A stretch of DNA of 34,397 nt from UMGS755 sp045595795 (GTDB lineage: Bacteria > Bacillota > Clostridia > UBA1381 > UBA9506). Every line of letters begins with the position of its first letter. The first letter of the stretch is position 1. A program made the translations under genes and the position numbers. Below, piece by piece: positions 14,911 to 22,980 of this stretch. Location: the NCBI GenBank assembly GCA_045595795.1, contig JAZOBC010000051.1, forward strand, positions 1 to 34,397. The letters run 5' to 3'. The notes beneath the pieces were generated by a model. The model did no database searches. It saw only the letters and a program-made list of their open reading frames with translations, and had not been told where the DNA came from.

Positions 14911-15210
14911 ATGGAAATGAAATATTACAATCCAAGCAATAACTTTAAAGCACCAATTCCGAGAGAACCGAAGCCATACAGGCCGCCTGAGCAAAAGAGG
15001 GAGGTTGTGATTCCAAAGCCACCTGCCCCGGTCAAAACCCCAGATGTGGAGACGCCTGTTAGCAAACAAATGGAGACGGATCCAAAAACAACTGCACTCA
15101 ATCAAGATGATTTGTTGATTTTAGGTGTTATTCTACTGCTTTTGCTCAATTCCTGTGAGGACTATCTGCTTCTTTTGGTGTTGGGATATTTATTTATATC
15201 GGGAAAATAA
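14911..15210 (+). CDS. Proline-rich protein with C-terminal membrane hairpin, unknown
   Basis: The 99-residue product has a Pro/Lys-rich, probably extended N-terminal part (for example PIPREPKPYRPPEQK and PKPPAPVKTPD) and a C-terminal hydrophobic pair: LLILGVILLLLLNS, a short acidic CED turn, then YLLLLVLGYLFISG. It should be tail-anchored by a membrane hairpin with the Pro-rich arm on one face. GGGGGAT precedes the ATG. It is the last gene of the three-gene unit and is followed by a clear terminator. It could tether the two soluble partner proteins to a membrane; this is inference only. Confidence 0.78.
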   Translation: MEMKYYNPSNNFKAPIPREPKPYRPPEQKREVVIPKPPAPVKTPDVETPVSKQMETDPKTTALNQDDLLILGVILLLLLNSCEDYLLLLVLGYLFISGK

Positions 15211-15215
15211 TGGAG

Positions 15216-15246
15216 AGATCTGTAGCATGGCTGCAGGTCTTTTTTG
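15216..15246 (+). terminator. Terminator of the three-gene unknown operon
   Basis: AGATCTGTAGC (15216-15226) pairs with GCTGCAGGTCT (15230-15240), including two G-T pairs and a three-base loop, followed by TTTTTG. Confidence 0.85.
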
Positions 15247-15289
15247 ACAAAAAATTCAAATAAAAAATGAAAAAATGACAAAGGAAAGG

Positions 15290-15318
15290 TTGAAATTTGA
15301 ACAATCATATGATATAAT
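15290..15318 (+). promoter_or_regulatory. Sigma-A promoter of purC
   Basis: TTGAAA (15290-15295), a 17-base spacer and TATAAT (15313-15318). The leader is about 70 bases and AT-rich, with no evident purine riboswitch. Confidence 0.82.
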
Positions 15319-15392
15319 ATTTCTGTTATGTTACATTTGTTTATGTTAAATTCATATATTGTTATGAAATCCAAAGAAAAGGAGTTTTTTTC

Positions 15393-16076
15393 ATGAAGAA
15401 GATTTACGAAGGAAAAACCAAGGACGTGTACAGCTTAGACAACGGTAATGTGATGCTGAAGTTTAAGGATGATTGTACCGGTAAAGACGGCGTTTTTGAT
15501 CCCGGCGAAAACTCTGTAGGTCTTACAATAGAGGGTATCGGTAAAGAAAACCTCAGAACTTCTGTTTATTATTTTGATTTGCTGAAAAAAGCCGGAATCA
15601 AAACACACTATGTGAGTGCTAATGTTGAAGAAGCAACCATGGAGGTTCTGCCCGGTAAAGTGTTTGGCCATGGCTTAGAGGTTATCTGCAGACTGGTTGC
15701 AACCGGTAGCTTTATTCGCAGATATGGTGAATATATTGAAGACGGCACACCGCTACAAGGTGGTTATGTTGAATGTACCTTTAAAAACGATGAAAAGGGC
15801 GATCCGTTGGTAACGGCAGAAGGTCTTGCAGCATTGGGCGTTATGAGCGAAGAAATGTTTGCCAGCATGAAAGAGCAGACCTTGAAAATTACCAAAATTG
15901 TTGCAGATGATTTAAAAACCATTGGTTTGGATTTGTGGGATATTAAATTTGAATTTGGCTATAACAATGATGAGGTAATTTTGATTGATGAAATTGCTTC
16001 CGGCAACATGCGAGTTTATAAAGACGGAAACATTGTTGAGCCTGTGGAACTGACAAAGCTGATTTTAAACAGATAA
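15393..16076 (+). CDS. purC: Phosphoribosylaminoimidazole-succinocarboxamide synthase
   Basis: SAICAR synthetase, the purine-pathway step joining aspartate to CAIR with ATP. The 227-residue length is typical of the bacterial single-domain enzyme. Motifs include the ATP-binding start KIYEGKTKDVY, FKDDCTGKDG, EVICRLVATGSFIRRYG in the substrate pocket, and late acidic metal-binding residues in DLWDIKFEFG and LIDEIASGNMRVY. It stands alone between two terminators under its own promoter, not in a pur operon. AAGGAG precedes the ATG. Soluble cytoplasmic enzyme. Confidence 0.96.
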   Translation: MKKIYEGKTKDVYSLDNGNVMLKFKDDCTGKDGVFDPGENSVGLTIEGIGKENLRTSVYYFDLLKKAGIKTHYVSANVEEATMEVLPGKVFGHGLEVICRLVATGSFIRRYGEYIEDGTPLQGGYVECTFKNDEKGDPLVTAEGLAALGVMSEEMFASMKEQTLKITKIVADDLKTIGLDLWDIKFEFGYNNDEVILIDEIASGNMRVYKDGNIVEPVELTKLILNR

Positions 16077-16090
16077 AACGTGTATTGAAA

Positions 16091-16122
16091 GCAGTTTGCA
16101 TGGCAAACTGCTTTTTCTGTTT
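16091..16122 (+). terminator. purC terminator
   Basis: GCAGTTTGC (16091-16099) and GCAAACTGC (16103-16111) form a perfect nine-pair stem with a three-base loop, followed by TTTTTCTGTTTT. Confidence 0.9.
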
Positions 16123-16223
16123 TGATGTTCTGTAAGCGCGGTTATATTATATGGTTTGATGCTTATACTATGCTTAAAGAATAAACGATGGCTCCTGTTT
16201 AAAAAATAATGAGAGGTGATTTC

Positions 16224-17594
16224 GTGAAACAACGCGAAAAATTTTCATCAAGACTTGGATTTATATTGATTTCAGCCGGCTGTGCCATTGGCCTGGGTAA
16301 TGTATATCGCTTTCCTATCATTACAGGGGCCTATGGTGGCGCTCTGTTTGTCCTTTTATATATTGCATTTTTACTTTTGCTTGGCTTTCCGATTATGACG
16401 ATGGAGCTTGCTGTGGGAAGGGCCAGCCAAAGAAGCATTGCATCTTCTTTTGATGTGCTTGAAAAACCGGGGCACAAGTGGCATTTGTTAAAGTACTTAG
16501 GCATTGCCGGTAACTATCTGCTCATGATGTTTTACACGACGATTTCCGGTTGGATGCTGATTTATTTTGCCAAATATGCAAACGGCTCCATTTTGAAAGC
16601 AGAGACAACGGAAGCATTAAATCAGGTGTTTGGTCAGATTGTGGGCAACCCGTGGTTAATGTTTTTTTCCGCTTTTGCGGTGATTGTTATTTGCTTTGGC
16701 ATCTGTTCTTTGGGTCTGCAAAAGGGTGTCGAAAAGGTGACCAAGGTCATGATGATTGCCTTGTTTACGCTTATGGTGGGGTTGGCATGTTATTCATGCA
16801 CATTATCTAATGCGGCAGAAGGTCTAAAGTTCTATTTGCTTCCCAATCTTGAAAACATCCAGTCTTCCGGTCTATGGACGACCATTTCAGCGGCCATGGG
16901 ACAGGCTTTCTTTACGCTGAGCATCGGTATCGGCTCTATTGCTGTGTTTGGCAGCTATATTGGAAAAGACAGAAGTCTGCCGGGTGAAGCGCTAACGATT
17001 TTATCTTTGGATACGGCAGTTGCGCTGATGTCTGGTCTGATTATTTTTCCGGCATGCTTTACCTATAACAACGGTGTGACAGCCGATGCTTCAACAGTGG
17101 GTGCCAGCTTTTTATTTACCACTCTTTCCAGTATTTTTAACGCTATGCCCGGTGGTAGACTTGTGGGCATGCTGTTCTTTATTTTTATGACATTTGCAGC
17201 GCTTTCAACAGTCATTGCCGTATTTGAAAACATCATGTCTTTTTGGTTGGAGTTAACTCATTTGAGTCGTCGACGGATCGCAATCATTAACATTCTTTTG
17301 ATGACGGTGCTGTCACTGCCGTGTATCTTAGGCTTCAATCTATTGTCTGATTGGCAGCTTTTTGGAAAGGGAATTATGGATTTAGAGGATTTTGCGGTTT
17401 CGAACATCATGCTTCCGCTTGGTAGCTTGTTTTATCTCTTGTTTTGCACATTGCGCTATGGTTGGGGTTGGGAGAACTATTTTGGTGAGGTGAATCAGGG
17501 TAAAGGACTGAAATTGTCCAAGTGGCTCAAACCATACCTTTCTTATGTTTTGCCGATTGTTATCATTACGGTTTTTTTGATTTCAATCTTGTAA
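16224..17594 (+). CDS. Sodium-dependent transporter, neurotransmitter:sodium symporter (SNF) family
   Basis: A LeuT-fold symporter that imports amino acids or related amines with sodium. The 456-residue product has the family start SSRLGFILISAGCAIGLGNVYRFP, whose unwound first helix (AIGLGN) binds sodium and substrate, then GGALFVLLY, FPIMTMELAVGR, FTLSIGIGSIAVFGSY in helix 6 and FAALSTVIAVFENI in helix 8. It has about 11 membrane segments. I take the GTG start (MKQREKFSSRL) because GAGAGGTG lies eight bases before it; the ATG five codons upstream overlaps that site. Likely a single-gene unit. Amino-acid specificity is not readable from the motifs. Confidence 0.92.
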   Translation: MKQREKFSSRLGFILISAGCAIGLGNVYRFPIITGAYGGALFVLLYIAFLLLLGFPIMTMELAVGRASQRSIASSFDVLEKPGHKWHLLKYLGIAGNYLLMMFYTTISGWMLIYFAKYANGSILKAETTEALNQVFGQIVGNPWLMFFSAFAVIVICFGICSLGLQKGVEKVTKVMMIALFTLMVGLACYSCTLSNAAEGLKFYLLPNLENIQSSGLWTTISAAMGQAFFTLSIGIGSIAVFGSYIGKDRSLPGEALTILSLDTAVALMSGLIIFPACFTYNNGVTADASTVGASFLFTTLSSIFNAMPGGRLVGMLFFIFMTFAALSTVIAVFENIMSFWLELTHLSRRRIAIINILLMTVLSLPCILGFNLLSDWQLFGKGIMDLEDFAVSNIMLPLGSLFYLLFCTLRYGWGWENYFGEVNQGKGLKLSKWLKPYLSYVLPIVIITVFLISIL

Positions 17595-17645
17595 AAAATG
17601 TACGATAATTTTCTTGCGAATCAGGATAAAACCTATGAAGATATC

Positions 17646-17675
17646 TTGACAAAGTAAGCTAAAAAATGATATACT
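17646..17675 (+). promoter_or_regulatory. Sigma-A promoter of the rsmE-glyA unit
   Basis: TTGACA (17646-17651), 18 bases, TATACT (17670-17675), about 30 bases before rsmE. Confidence 0.8.
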
Positions 17676-17704
17676 AATACCATTGAATTGACGGAGTTTG
17701 TTCT

Positions 17705-18442
17705 ATGTCAAAGTTTTTTGTTGAAAAAAACCAAATATCGCAAACCCATGCTGTACTGACCGGTTCTGATGTGGCGCATATCAGCCGCGTTTTACGGTTA
17801 GGACAGGGAGATGCTCTTTTGCTGTGCGACGGTGAAGGTTATGATTATGAAGCGCGTATCAGTGCCGTTTCAAAGGAGGAAATTACCGCCGAAATTCTGC
17901 GGCGTTATCCTTGTAAAAATGAGCCAACCACAGAGGTAACTTTGTTTCAGGGATTGCCGAAACAGGGAAAAATGGAGTGGATTATTGAAAAGTGCACAGA
18001 AATGGGCATAACCACCATTGTGCCGGTACAAATGGCACGCAGTGTGGTCAAACTTTCGCCTGAACAGGCGTCTAAAAAGCTTGAACGTTGGCAAAAAACA
18101 GCACGTGAGGCGGCAAAACAATGTGGCAGAGGCAGGATTCCTCGTGTGATGATGCCTGTCACGTTGTCTCAACTATCTCGGTCAGAGTTACCGGAATTTT
18201 TGCTGTTTCCCTACGAAGAAGAACGGACAAGCTCGGTACGTCAGGCTTTAGCCGGAAAAAAATCAAAAACAGCCGGCATTTTTATAGGTCCGGAGGGTGG
18301 TTTTGATCCGGAGGAAGCATCACAGTTGTTATCTTTTGGTGCGCATAGCGTCACCTTGGGTCCTCGCATATTGCGAACTGAAACGGCAGGTCTTGCAGCT
18401 TTAACAGTTTTGCTTTATGAATGGGACGAAATGCAATGTTAA
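17705..18442 (+). CDS. rsmE: 16S rRNA m3U1498 methyltransferase
   Basis: RsmE uses S-adenosylmethionine to methylate N3 of U1498 in 16S rRNA. The 245-residue protein has an N-terminal PUA-like domain (HAVLTGSDVAHISRVLRL) and a C-terminal SPOUT domain with the trefoil-knot motifs QGLPKQGKMEWIIEKCTEMG, FIGPEGGFDPEEA and LGPRILRTETA. The last two form the cofactor pocket. It heads a probable three-gene unit with a small membrane protein (41 bases on) and glyA. The RNA-methylation and one-carbon link with glyA is suggestive but may be chance. Confidence 0.95.
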   Translation: MSKFFVEKNQISQTHAVLTGSDVAHISRVLRLGQGDALLLCDGEGYDYEARISAVSKEEITAEILRRYPCKNEPTTEVTLFQGLPKQGKMEWIIEKCTEMGITTIVPVQMARSVVKLSPEQASKKLERWQKTAREAAKQCGRGRIPRVMMPVTLSQLSRSELPEFLLFPYEEERTSSVRQALAGKKSKTAGIFIGPEGGFDPEEASQLLSFGAHSVTLGPRILRTETAGLAALTVLLYEWDEMQC

Positions 18443-18483
18443 TTATACGCCAAAGGCGAGGATGAAATAGGAGAGTGGACATT

Positions 18484-18939
18484 ATGACAAGAGAGAAAAA
18501 AGAACAACTTTCAAATCGATTGGTTTTGAATTTTGGCATTTTGCTTGCTGCAGGTCTGGTACTTTTATATGTAAACACAGCACTGCGCAACGGTGGTAGT
18601 GCCAGAAATCTTGCTTATCTGATTGTGTTGATTACAGGAATTGTTTCTGCAGTAGGAACCGTGTTCCTCTTTGTGTGGGGCAAGTTGAAAAAGCCTGCAG
18701 TGAAAAACTATAGTGCTGTTTTTCTGGGACTACTGATTGGTTGTGCGGCAATTTATGTATCTAAATTCCCTTGGTTTATTGGCTGGGGGTATAACCATGT
18801 AAAAGCTGTTCTTTATGTATACATTGCAATGGCAGTTTACTTTATTGTGTTGGCAATTATCACAGGTATTCAGCTGCGCAAACCCTTGATTAAGGACGAA
18901 ACAAAGAAAATTGTGCATGCAAAGAAAAAAAGAAAGTAA
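18484..18939 (+). CDS. Small four-helix membrane protein, unknown
   Basis: I recognise no family. The 151-residue product starts MTREKKEQLSNRLVLNFG after a GGAGAG site; an upstream in-frame GTG adds three codons and is less likely. It has four hydrophobic segments (approximately residues 15-33, 45-65, 75-95 and 108-130) and a strongly basic tail (AKKKRK) that should lie in the cytoplasm. It sits between rsmE and glyA with short gaps and is probably co-transcribed with both. Nothing in it shows a catalytic motif. Confidence 0.78.
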   Translation: MTREKKEQLSNRLVLNFGILLAAGLVLLYVNTALRNGGSARNLAYLIVLITGIVSAVGTVFLFVWGKLKKPAVKNYSAVFLGLLIGCAAIYVSKFPWFIGWGYNHVKAVLYVYIAMAVYFIVLAIITGIQLRKPLIKDETKKIVHAKKKRK

Positions 18940-18971
18940 GCATTTTCAAAAGATAAAGGAGTTAGACAGTT

Positions 18972-20210
18972 ATGTTTTCCATTGATGACGTGAAAAAGGT
19001 TGATCCGCAAATTGCGGATGTGATTCTGCAGGAAATTGGCAGACAGAATCAGAACATAGAATTGATTGCTTCTGAGAACTTTGTTTCTCCGGCAGTTATG
19101 GCGGCAATGGGTTCCCCTCTCACCAACAAATATGCTGAGGGTTATCCCGGCAAGCGTTATTACGGCGGCTGTCACATTGTTGACGTTGCTGAGAATTTAG
19201 CAATTGAACGTGCTAAAAAGCTGTTTGGTGCAGAACATGCCAATGTGCAGGCGCATTCCGGTGCACAGGCAAATTTGGCTGTATTTTTTGCAGCGTTGCA
19301 GCCCGGTGATACGGTTTTGGGTATGAATCTGTCTCATGGCGGTCACTTGAGCCATGGTAGCCCGGTTAATATTTCCGGTAAGTATTTTAACATTGTTCCT
19401 TATGGTGTAACTGAAGATACCAACACCATTGATTATGAAGAAGTGAGAAGACTTGCAAAAGAGCACAAGCCCAAGCTGATTTTGGCAGGTGCCAGTGCAT
19501 ATCCCAGACAGATTGATTTTGCAAAATTTGCTGACATTGCCAAAGAAGTGGGCGCATATTTCATGGTAGATATGGCGCACATTGCTGGTTTAGTTGCAGC
19601 CGGTCTGCATCCCAATCCGGTTCCCTATGCTGACTTCGTTACCACCACCACCCATAAGACCCTGCGCGGTCCCAGAGGCGGTTTAATTCTTTGCAAGGAA
19701 GAGCATGCAAAAATGATTAATAAAGCGATTTTCCCCGGTATTCAGGGTGGACCGCTGATGCATGTGATTGCAGCGAAAGCTGTTTGCTTGGAAGAAGCGT
19801 TGCAGGATGACTTTAAAGTATATCAGCAGCAGGTTGTGAACAATGCACAGGTGCTGTCAAAAGCGTTGATGGCAGAGGGTATTAAGCTGGTTTCCGGCGG
19901 TACGGATAATCACTTGATGCTGGCTGATTTGACCAACTTGGGCGTAACCGGTAAAGAGGCTGAAGCTATGCTGGATGAAGTACATATTACTGTTAACAAA
20001 AATACCATTCCGTTTGAAACCCAGAGTCCGTTCGTTACGAGTGGTATCAGAATCGGTACGCCGGCTTCTACCTCTCGTGGCATGAAAGAAGCTGATATGG
20101 AAGAAATTGCAAAACTGATTTACATGACCATCACCGATTTTGAAAATAAGAAGGATGAAGTGAATGAGCGTGTTGCAGCTCTTTGCAAAAAATATCCGCT
20201 CTATGCTTAA
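18972..20210 (+). CDS. glyA: Serine hydroxymethyltransferase
   Basis: Interconverts serine and glycine with tetrahydrofolate, the main source of one-carbon units. The 412-residue enzyme has the full family set: IASENFVSPAVM, NKYAEGYPGKRYYGG, SGAQAN, GMNLSHGGHLSHG, VDMAHIAGL, and the PLP lysine in TTTTHKTLRGPRGG (Lys229), then PGIQGGPL and SGIRIGTPA. A GGAG site precedes the ATG. It ends the rsmE unit and is followed by a strong terminator. Homotetrameric cytoplasmic PLP enzyme. Confidence 0.98.
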   Translation: MFSIDDVKKVDPQIADVILQEIGRQNQNIELIASENFVSPAVMAAMGSPLTNKYAEGYPGKRYYGGCHIVDVAENLAIERAKKLFGAEHANVQAHSGAQANLAVFFAALQPGDTVLGMNLSHGGHLSHGSPVNISGKYFNIVPYGVTEDTNTIDYEEVRRLAKEHKPKLILAGASAYPRQIDFAKFADIAKEVGAYFMVDMAHIAGLVAAGLHPNPVPYADFVTTTTHKTLRGPRGGLILCKEEHAKMINKAIFPGIQGGPLMHVIAAKAVCLEEALQDDFKVYQQQVVNNAQVLSKALMAEGIKLVSGGTDNHLMLADLTNLGVTGKEAEAMLDEVHITVNKNTIPFETQSPFVTSGIRIGTPASTSRGMKEADMEEIAKLIYMTITDFENKKDEVNERVAALCKKYPLYA

Positions 20211-20223
20211 ATAAAACAAGTGT

Positions 20224-20261
20224 AAGGATATGTCAAAATTGTTTTGACATATCCTTTTTTT
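20224..20261 (+). terminator. glyA terminator
   Basis: AAGGATATGTCAAAA (20224-20238) pairs perfectly over 15 bases with its complement at 20242-20256, followed by a run of T. Confidence 0.93.
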
Positions 20262-20264
20262 GTA

Positions 20265-20293
20265 TTGAAAAAGATACACTTCTGTGGTATAAT
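20265..20293 (+). promoter_or_regulatory. Sigma-A promoter of the YgjV-like gene
   Basis: TTGAAA (20265-20270), 17 bases, TATAAT (20288-20293). The leader to the chosen start is about 60 bases. Confidence 0.8.
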
Positions 20294-20360
20294 GTGTCAT
20301 GAAGTGAATTTTTCTTACGAAATGATGATAGATTGGTCGCGGAATAACGGGGGGATTTTC

Positions 20361-20894
20361 ATGCAGATACTTGTAAGAATTTTTGGCATTTTAGGCCTTA
20401 TTTTAAGTGTGATTCCATTTCAATTTAAGAAACATAAACACATTGTTTCTTGCAAAATGGCATCATCCTTGGCCTTTTCGGCGCAATATTTCTTACTGGG
20501 ACCAACAGCCTATACCGGTGCATGGCTTGACCTTGTTTCTGCCCTTAGAAATTTCCTGTTTTATAAGTTTGTTGAAAAGAAAATTTCCACCTTGCCGCTC
20601 ATCATCTTTTTTTCAGGACTGGTTCTTTTTCTCGGTATTCATTCATGGGCAGGCGCAGTCACGCTGCTGGCACTGATTCCAAAGCTTTTGACGTCTGTAT
20701 CCTATGGTATGAGAAATGAAAAGCTGCTTCGACTGATTACATTACCTTCCTGCATTTTCTGGATTGCCTATAACTGTATTGTTGGTGGTTATGAGGCGGC
20801 TTTTAGTGATTTGTTGTCCTTTGTGTCAATCTTGGTTGCAATTTATCGGTATGATATATTGCCGAAACGACAGCAGGATATCGAAATGGTGTGA
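20361..20894 (+). CDS. YgjV-like inner membrane protein
   Basis: The 177-residue hydrophobic protein resembles the YgjV family (Imp-YgjV): MQILVRIFGILGLILSVIPFQFKKHKHI, then SCKMASSLAFSAQYFLLGPTAYTGAWLDLVSALRN, five to six membrane segments and a short basic C-terminus. Length agrees with the family (about 180). Function is unknown. I start it at the ATG after GGGGGG, well downstream of an in-frame ATG at 20244 that would lie upstream of the promoter's -10. rhaB follows by about 108 bases and may be co-transcribed. Confidence 0.82.
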   Translation: MQILVRIFGILGLILSVIPFQFKKHKHIVSCKMASSLAFSAQYFLLGPTAYTGAWLDLVSALRNFLFYKFVEKKISTLPLIIFFSGLVLFLGIHSWAGAVTLLALIPKLLTSVSYGMRNEKLLRLITLPSCIFWIAYNCIVGGYEAAFSDLLSFVSILVAIYRYDILPKRQQDIEMV

Positions 20895-21001
20895 AATTTG
20901 GATTTTTAGCAAGGAACCATCACTTTCCTAACATGCGGAGGAAAACGTGTAAAATCATTAAAATACTTTGTTTAAAACGATTAAAAAAGGAGTTGACAGT
21001 T

Positions 21002-22480
21002 GTGTCAGAAAAAAGTAAGGTTTTAGCATTTGATTTTGGTGCTTCAAGCGGTCGTGCCATGCTTTTTACTTATGATGGCAGCAAACTTGAAATTGAGGAA
21101 ATGCACCGTTTCTCCAATGATCCGGTGGTTGTTGGCGGTAGCTTTTATTGGGATGTTCTGCGTCTGTTCCACGAAATTAAAGCAGGTATTTTAAAGACTA
21201 TGCATGCCGGTCATACAGATATTTTATCAATTGGTATTGATACCTGGGGTGTGGATTTCGGTCTGTTTGACAAAAACGGAAAGCTTTTGGGTAATCCTTA
21301 TCATTATCGTGATAATCGCACCGATGGCATGGTTGACCAAGCTGACAAAGAAGTGGGTAAGCGCTATATTTTTGAGCGTACCGGTATTCAGTTTAATTTC
21401 TTTAATTCTCTGTTTCAGTTAATGGCAATGCGTAACGATCCCTCTATGGATGCTGCAGAACGACTGTTGTTCATGCCGGACATTTTCAACTATTTCCTGA
21501 CAGGTGAAATGAAAAATGAATATACAGAAGCTTCTACTTCCCAGTTACTCGATGCTCGCAATAAGATCTGGGATAAGGAACTGCTTGCAAAAATGCAGAT
21601 TCCCGAAAAACTGTTTGGTGAAATTGTTCAGCCGGGTAGTGTTGTTGGCTATTTGACCGATGCTTTGTGTGAAGAACTTGGTTGTCCTAAAATTCCGGTT
21701 ATTGCCGTTGGTTCTCATGATACGGCTTCTGCAGTTGCCAGTGTGCCGGTGACGGAAAACTATCCTTATGCTTACATCAGCAGCGGCACTTGGGCGCTGA
21801 TGGGTGCCGAACTTGACCAGCCTGAAATTACTGACACCTCATATCGTTATGACTTTACCAACGAGGGTGGTGTGTGCGGAAAAATTCGTTTCCTGAAAAA
21901 TATTATGGGTCTCTGGATTGTGCAGGAATGCCGTCGTCAGTGGGAACGTGAAGGCAAAAAATTCTCCTTTGACGATTTGGAAAAGGCTGCACGTAGTGCA
22001 CAGCCCTATCGCTCCTTTATTAATCCTGATGATCCCAGCTTTGCACCGCCGGGTAATATGCCTCGCAGAATCAGAGAATTCTGTGAAAAAACCGGTCAGC
22101 CCATTCCACAGACAGAGGGTGAAATCATCCGTTGCGCAATGGAAAGCCTGGCGTTTAAATGCCGCATGGTAGCCGAAGCCTTAGAGGATGTGCAGGGCAG
22201 AAAGTTAGAGGCTGTACATATGCTGGGCGGCGGTATTAAAGATACCATGTTCTGCGAATTTGTTGCATGTGCTACCGGCAAAAAGGTTTTGGCAGGACCT
22301 GTGGAAGCAACCAGCACCGGTAATGCTGTGATGCAGTTGATGGCGTTGGGTAAGATTTCTGACCTGACCGCAGCGCGCACAGTCATTAAATCTTCCTTCC
22401 CGATTAAGACCTATGAGCCCACAGATAATGCAGCGTGGGAGCAGGCATTTGCAGACTATAAAAAATACGTTCAGTTATAA
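21002..22480 (+). CDS. rhaB: Rhamnulokinase (FGGY carbohydrate kinase)
   Basis: Phosphorylates L-rhamnulose in rhamnose breakdown. The 492-residue product has the FGGY phosphate-binding start LAFDFGASSGRAM, GGSFYWDVLRLF and SIGIDTWGVDFGL, YHYRDNRTDGM, AVGSHDTASAVASVP, the motif ISSGTWALMGAE, and HMLGGGIKDTMFCEFVA near the nucleotide site. The RhaB-specific sugar-binding segments favour rhamnulokinase over xylulokinase. The start is a GTG (read as MSEKSKVLAF) nine bases after AAGGAG; a longer frame reaching back to 20891 is leader. No rhaA or rhaD is adjacent, so the rest of the pathway must lie elsewhere. Confidence 0.92.
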   Translation: MSEKSKVLAFDFGASSGRAMLFTYDGSKLEIEEMHRFSNDPVVVGGSFYWDVLRLFHEIKAGILKTMHAGHTDILSIGIDTWGVDFGLFDKNGKLLGNPYHYRDNRTDGMVDQADKEVGKRYIFERTGIQFNFFNSLFQLMAMRNDPSMDAAERLLFMPDIFNYFLTGEMKNEYTEASTSQLLDARNKIWDKELLAKMQIPEKLFGEIVQPGSVVGYLTDALCEELGCPKIPVIAVGSHDTASAVASVPVTENYPYAYISSGTWALMGAELDQPEITDTSYRYDFTNEGGVCGKIRFLKNIMGLWIVQECRRQWEREGKKFSFDDLEKAARSAQPYRSFINPDDPSFAPPGNMPRRIREFCEKTGQPIPQTEGEIIRCAMESLAFKCRMVAEALEDVQGRKLEAVHMLGGGIKDTMFCEFVACATGKKVLAGPVEATSTGNAVMQLMALGKISDLTAARTVIKSSFPIKTYEPTDNAAWEQAFADYKKYVQL

Positions 22481-22482
22481 TG

Positions 22483-22522
22483 AAAAGATTCAGCGGAAGA
22501 TTTTTCTTCCGCTGAATCTTTT
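22483..22522 (+). terminator. rhaB terminator
   Basis: AAAAGATTCAGCGGAAGA (22483-22500) and its perfect complement (22505-22522) form an 18-pair stem with a four-base loop. The right arm ends in TTTT. Confidence 0.85.
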
Positions 22523-22546
22523 GTAAGACTTTTGAGAGTGAGACGA

Positions 22547-22936
22547 ATGAAACAAGTAAACGAGAATAAGAGACCCCTTTGGCAGTTATGCCTTGCCGTT
22601 GCATTGGTAATCTTGATTACTGCAATCGGGTTAATCATGCTCTACCGGGAGCATTTTAGCGAGAGATTCGATCAGCCGGTGTCGACTTATGAGCCGATTG
22701 AGACGATGGTGCCGGCAATTACCGGGCCAATGCGCTCGACTGACGGAAAATTGAATTTAAACGTAGCCGGAAAAGAAGAGTTGATGACCTTGCCCGGGAT
22801 TGGGGAAGCGATGGCAGAAAGAATCATTGCTTTTCGCAGTCAAACACCCTTTAAGCAAGTGCGTGATATTAAAAAGGTTTCCGGTATTGGTGAGAAAACC
22901 TTTCAGTTGCTTCAAGAACTGGTATATGTTGAATAA
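22547..22936 (+). CDS. ComEA-like helix-hairpin-helix protein
   Basis: The 129-residue product has a short basic N-terminus, one membrane helix (about residues 12-34), a Pro/Thr-rich linker, and a C-terminal double helix-hairpin-helix domain: LNLNVAGKEELMTLPGIGEAMAERIIAFR, then PFKQVRDIKKVSGIGEKTFQLL. This is the DNA-binding module of the competence protein ComEA, which captures DNA outside the membrane. The SLBB domain usual in Bacillus ComEA is missing, and comEB or comEC are not adjacent, so a role in uptake is not certain. The ATG follows GAGAGTGAG, and an upstream in-frame TTG is not needed. The gene lies between two strong terminators with little room for its own promoter. Confidence 0.88.
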   Translation: MKQVNENKRPLWQLCLAVALVILITAIGLIMLYREHFSERFDQPVSTYEPIETMVPAITGPMRSTDGKLNLNVAGKEELMTLPGIGEAMAERIIAFRSQTPFKQVRDIKKVSGIGEKTFQLLQELVYVE

Positions 22937-22980
22937 GTTTAAAAAGGCTGTCGCAATTTGCGACAACCTTTTTAAACTTA
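22934..22980. terminator. Bidirectional terminator between the ComEA-like gene and lysA
   Basis: TAAGTTTAAAAAGG (22934-22947) pairs with its complement at 22967-22980, with an inner GTCGCAA/TTGCGAC stem. Its outer arms contain the stop codons of both convergent genes. Confidence 0.92.
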
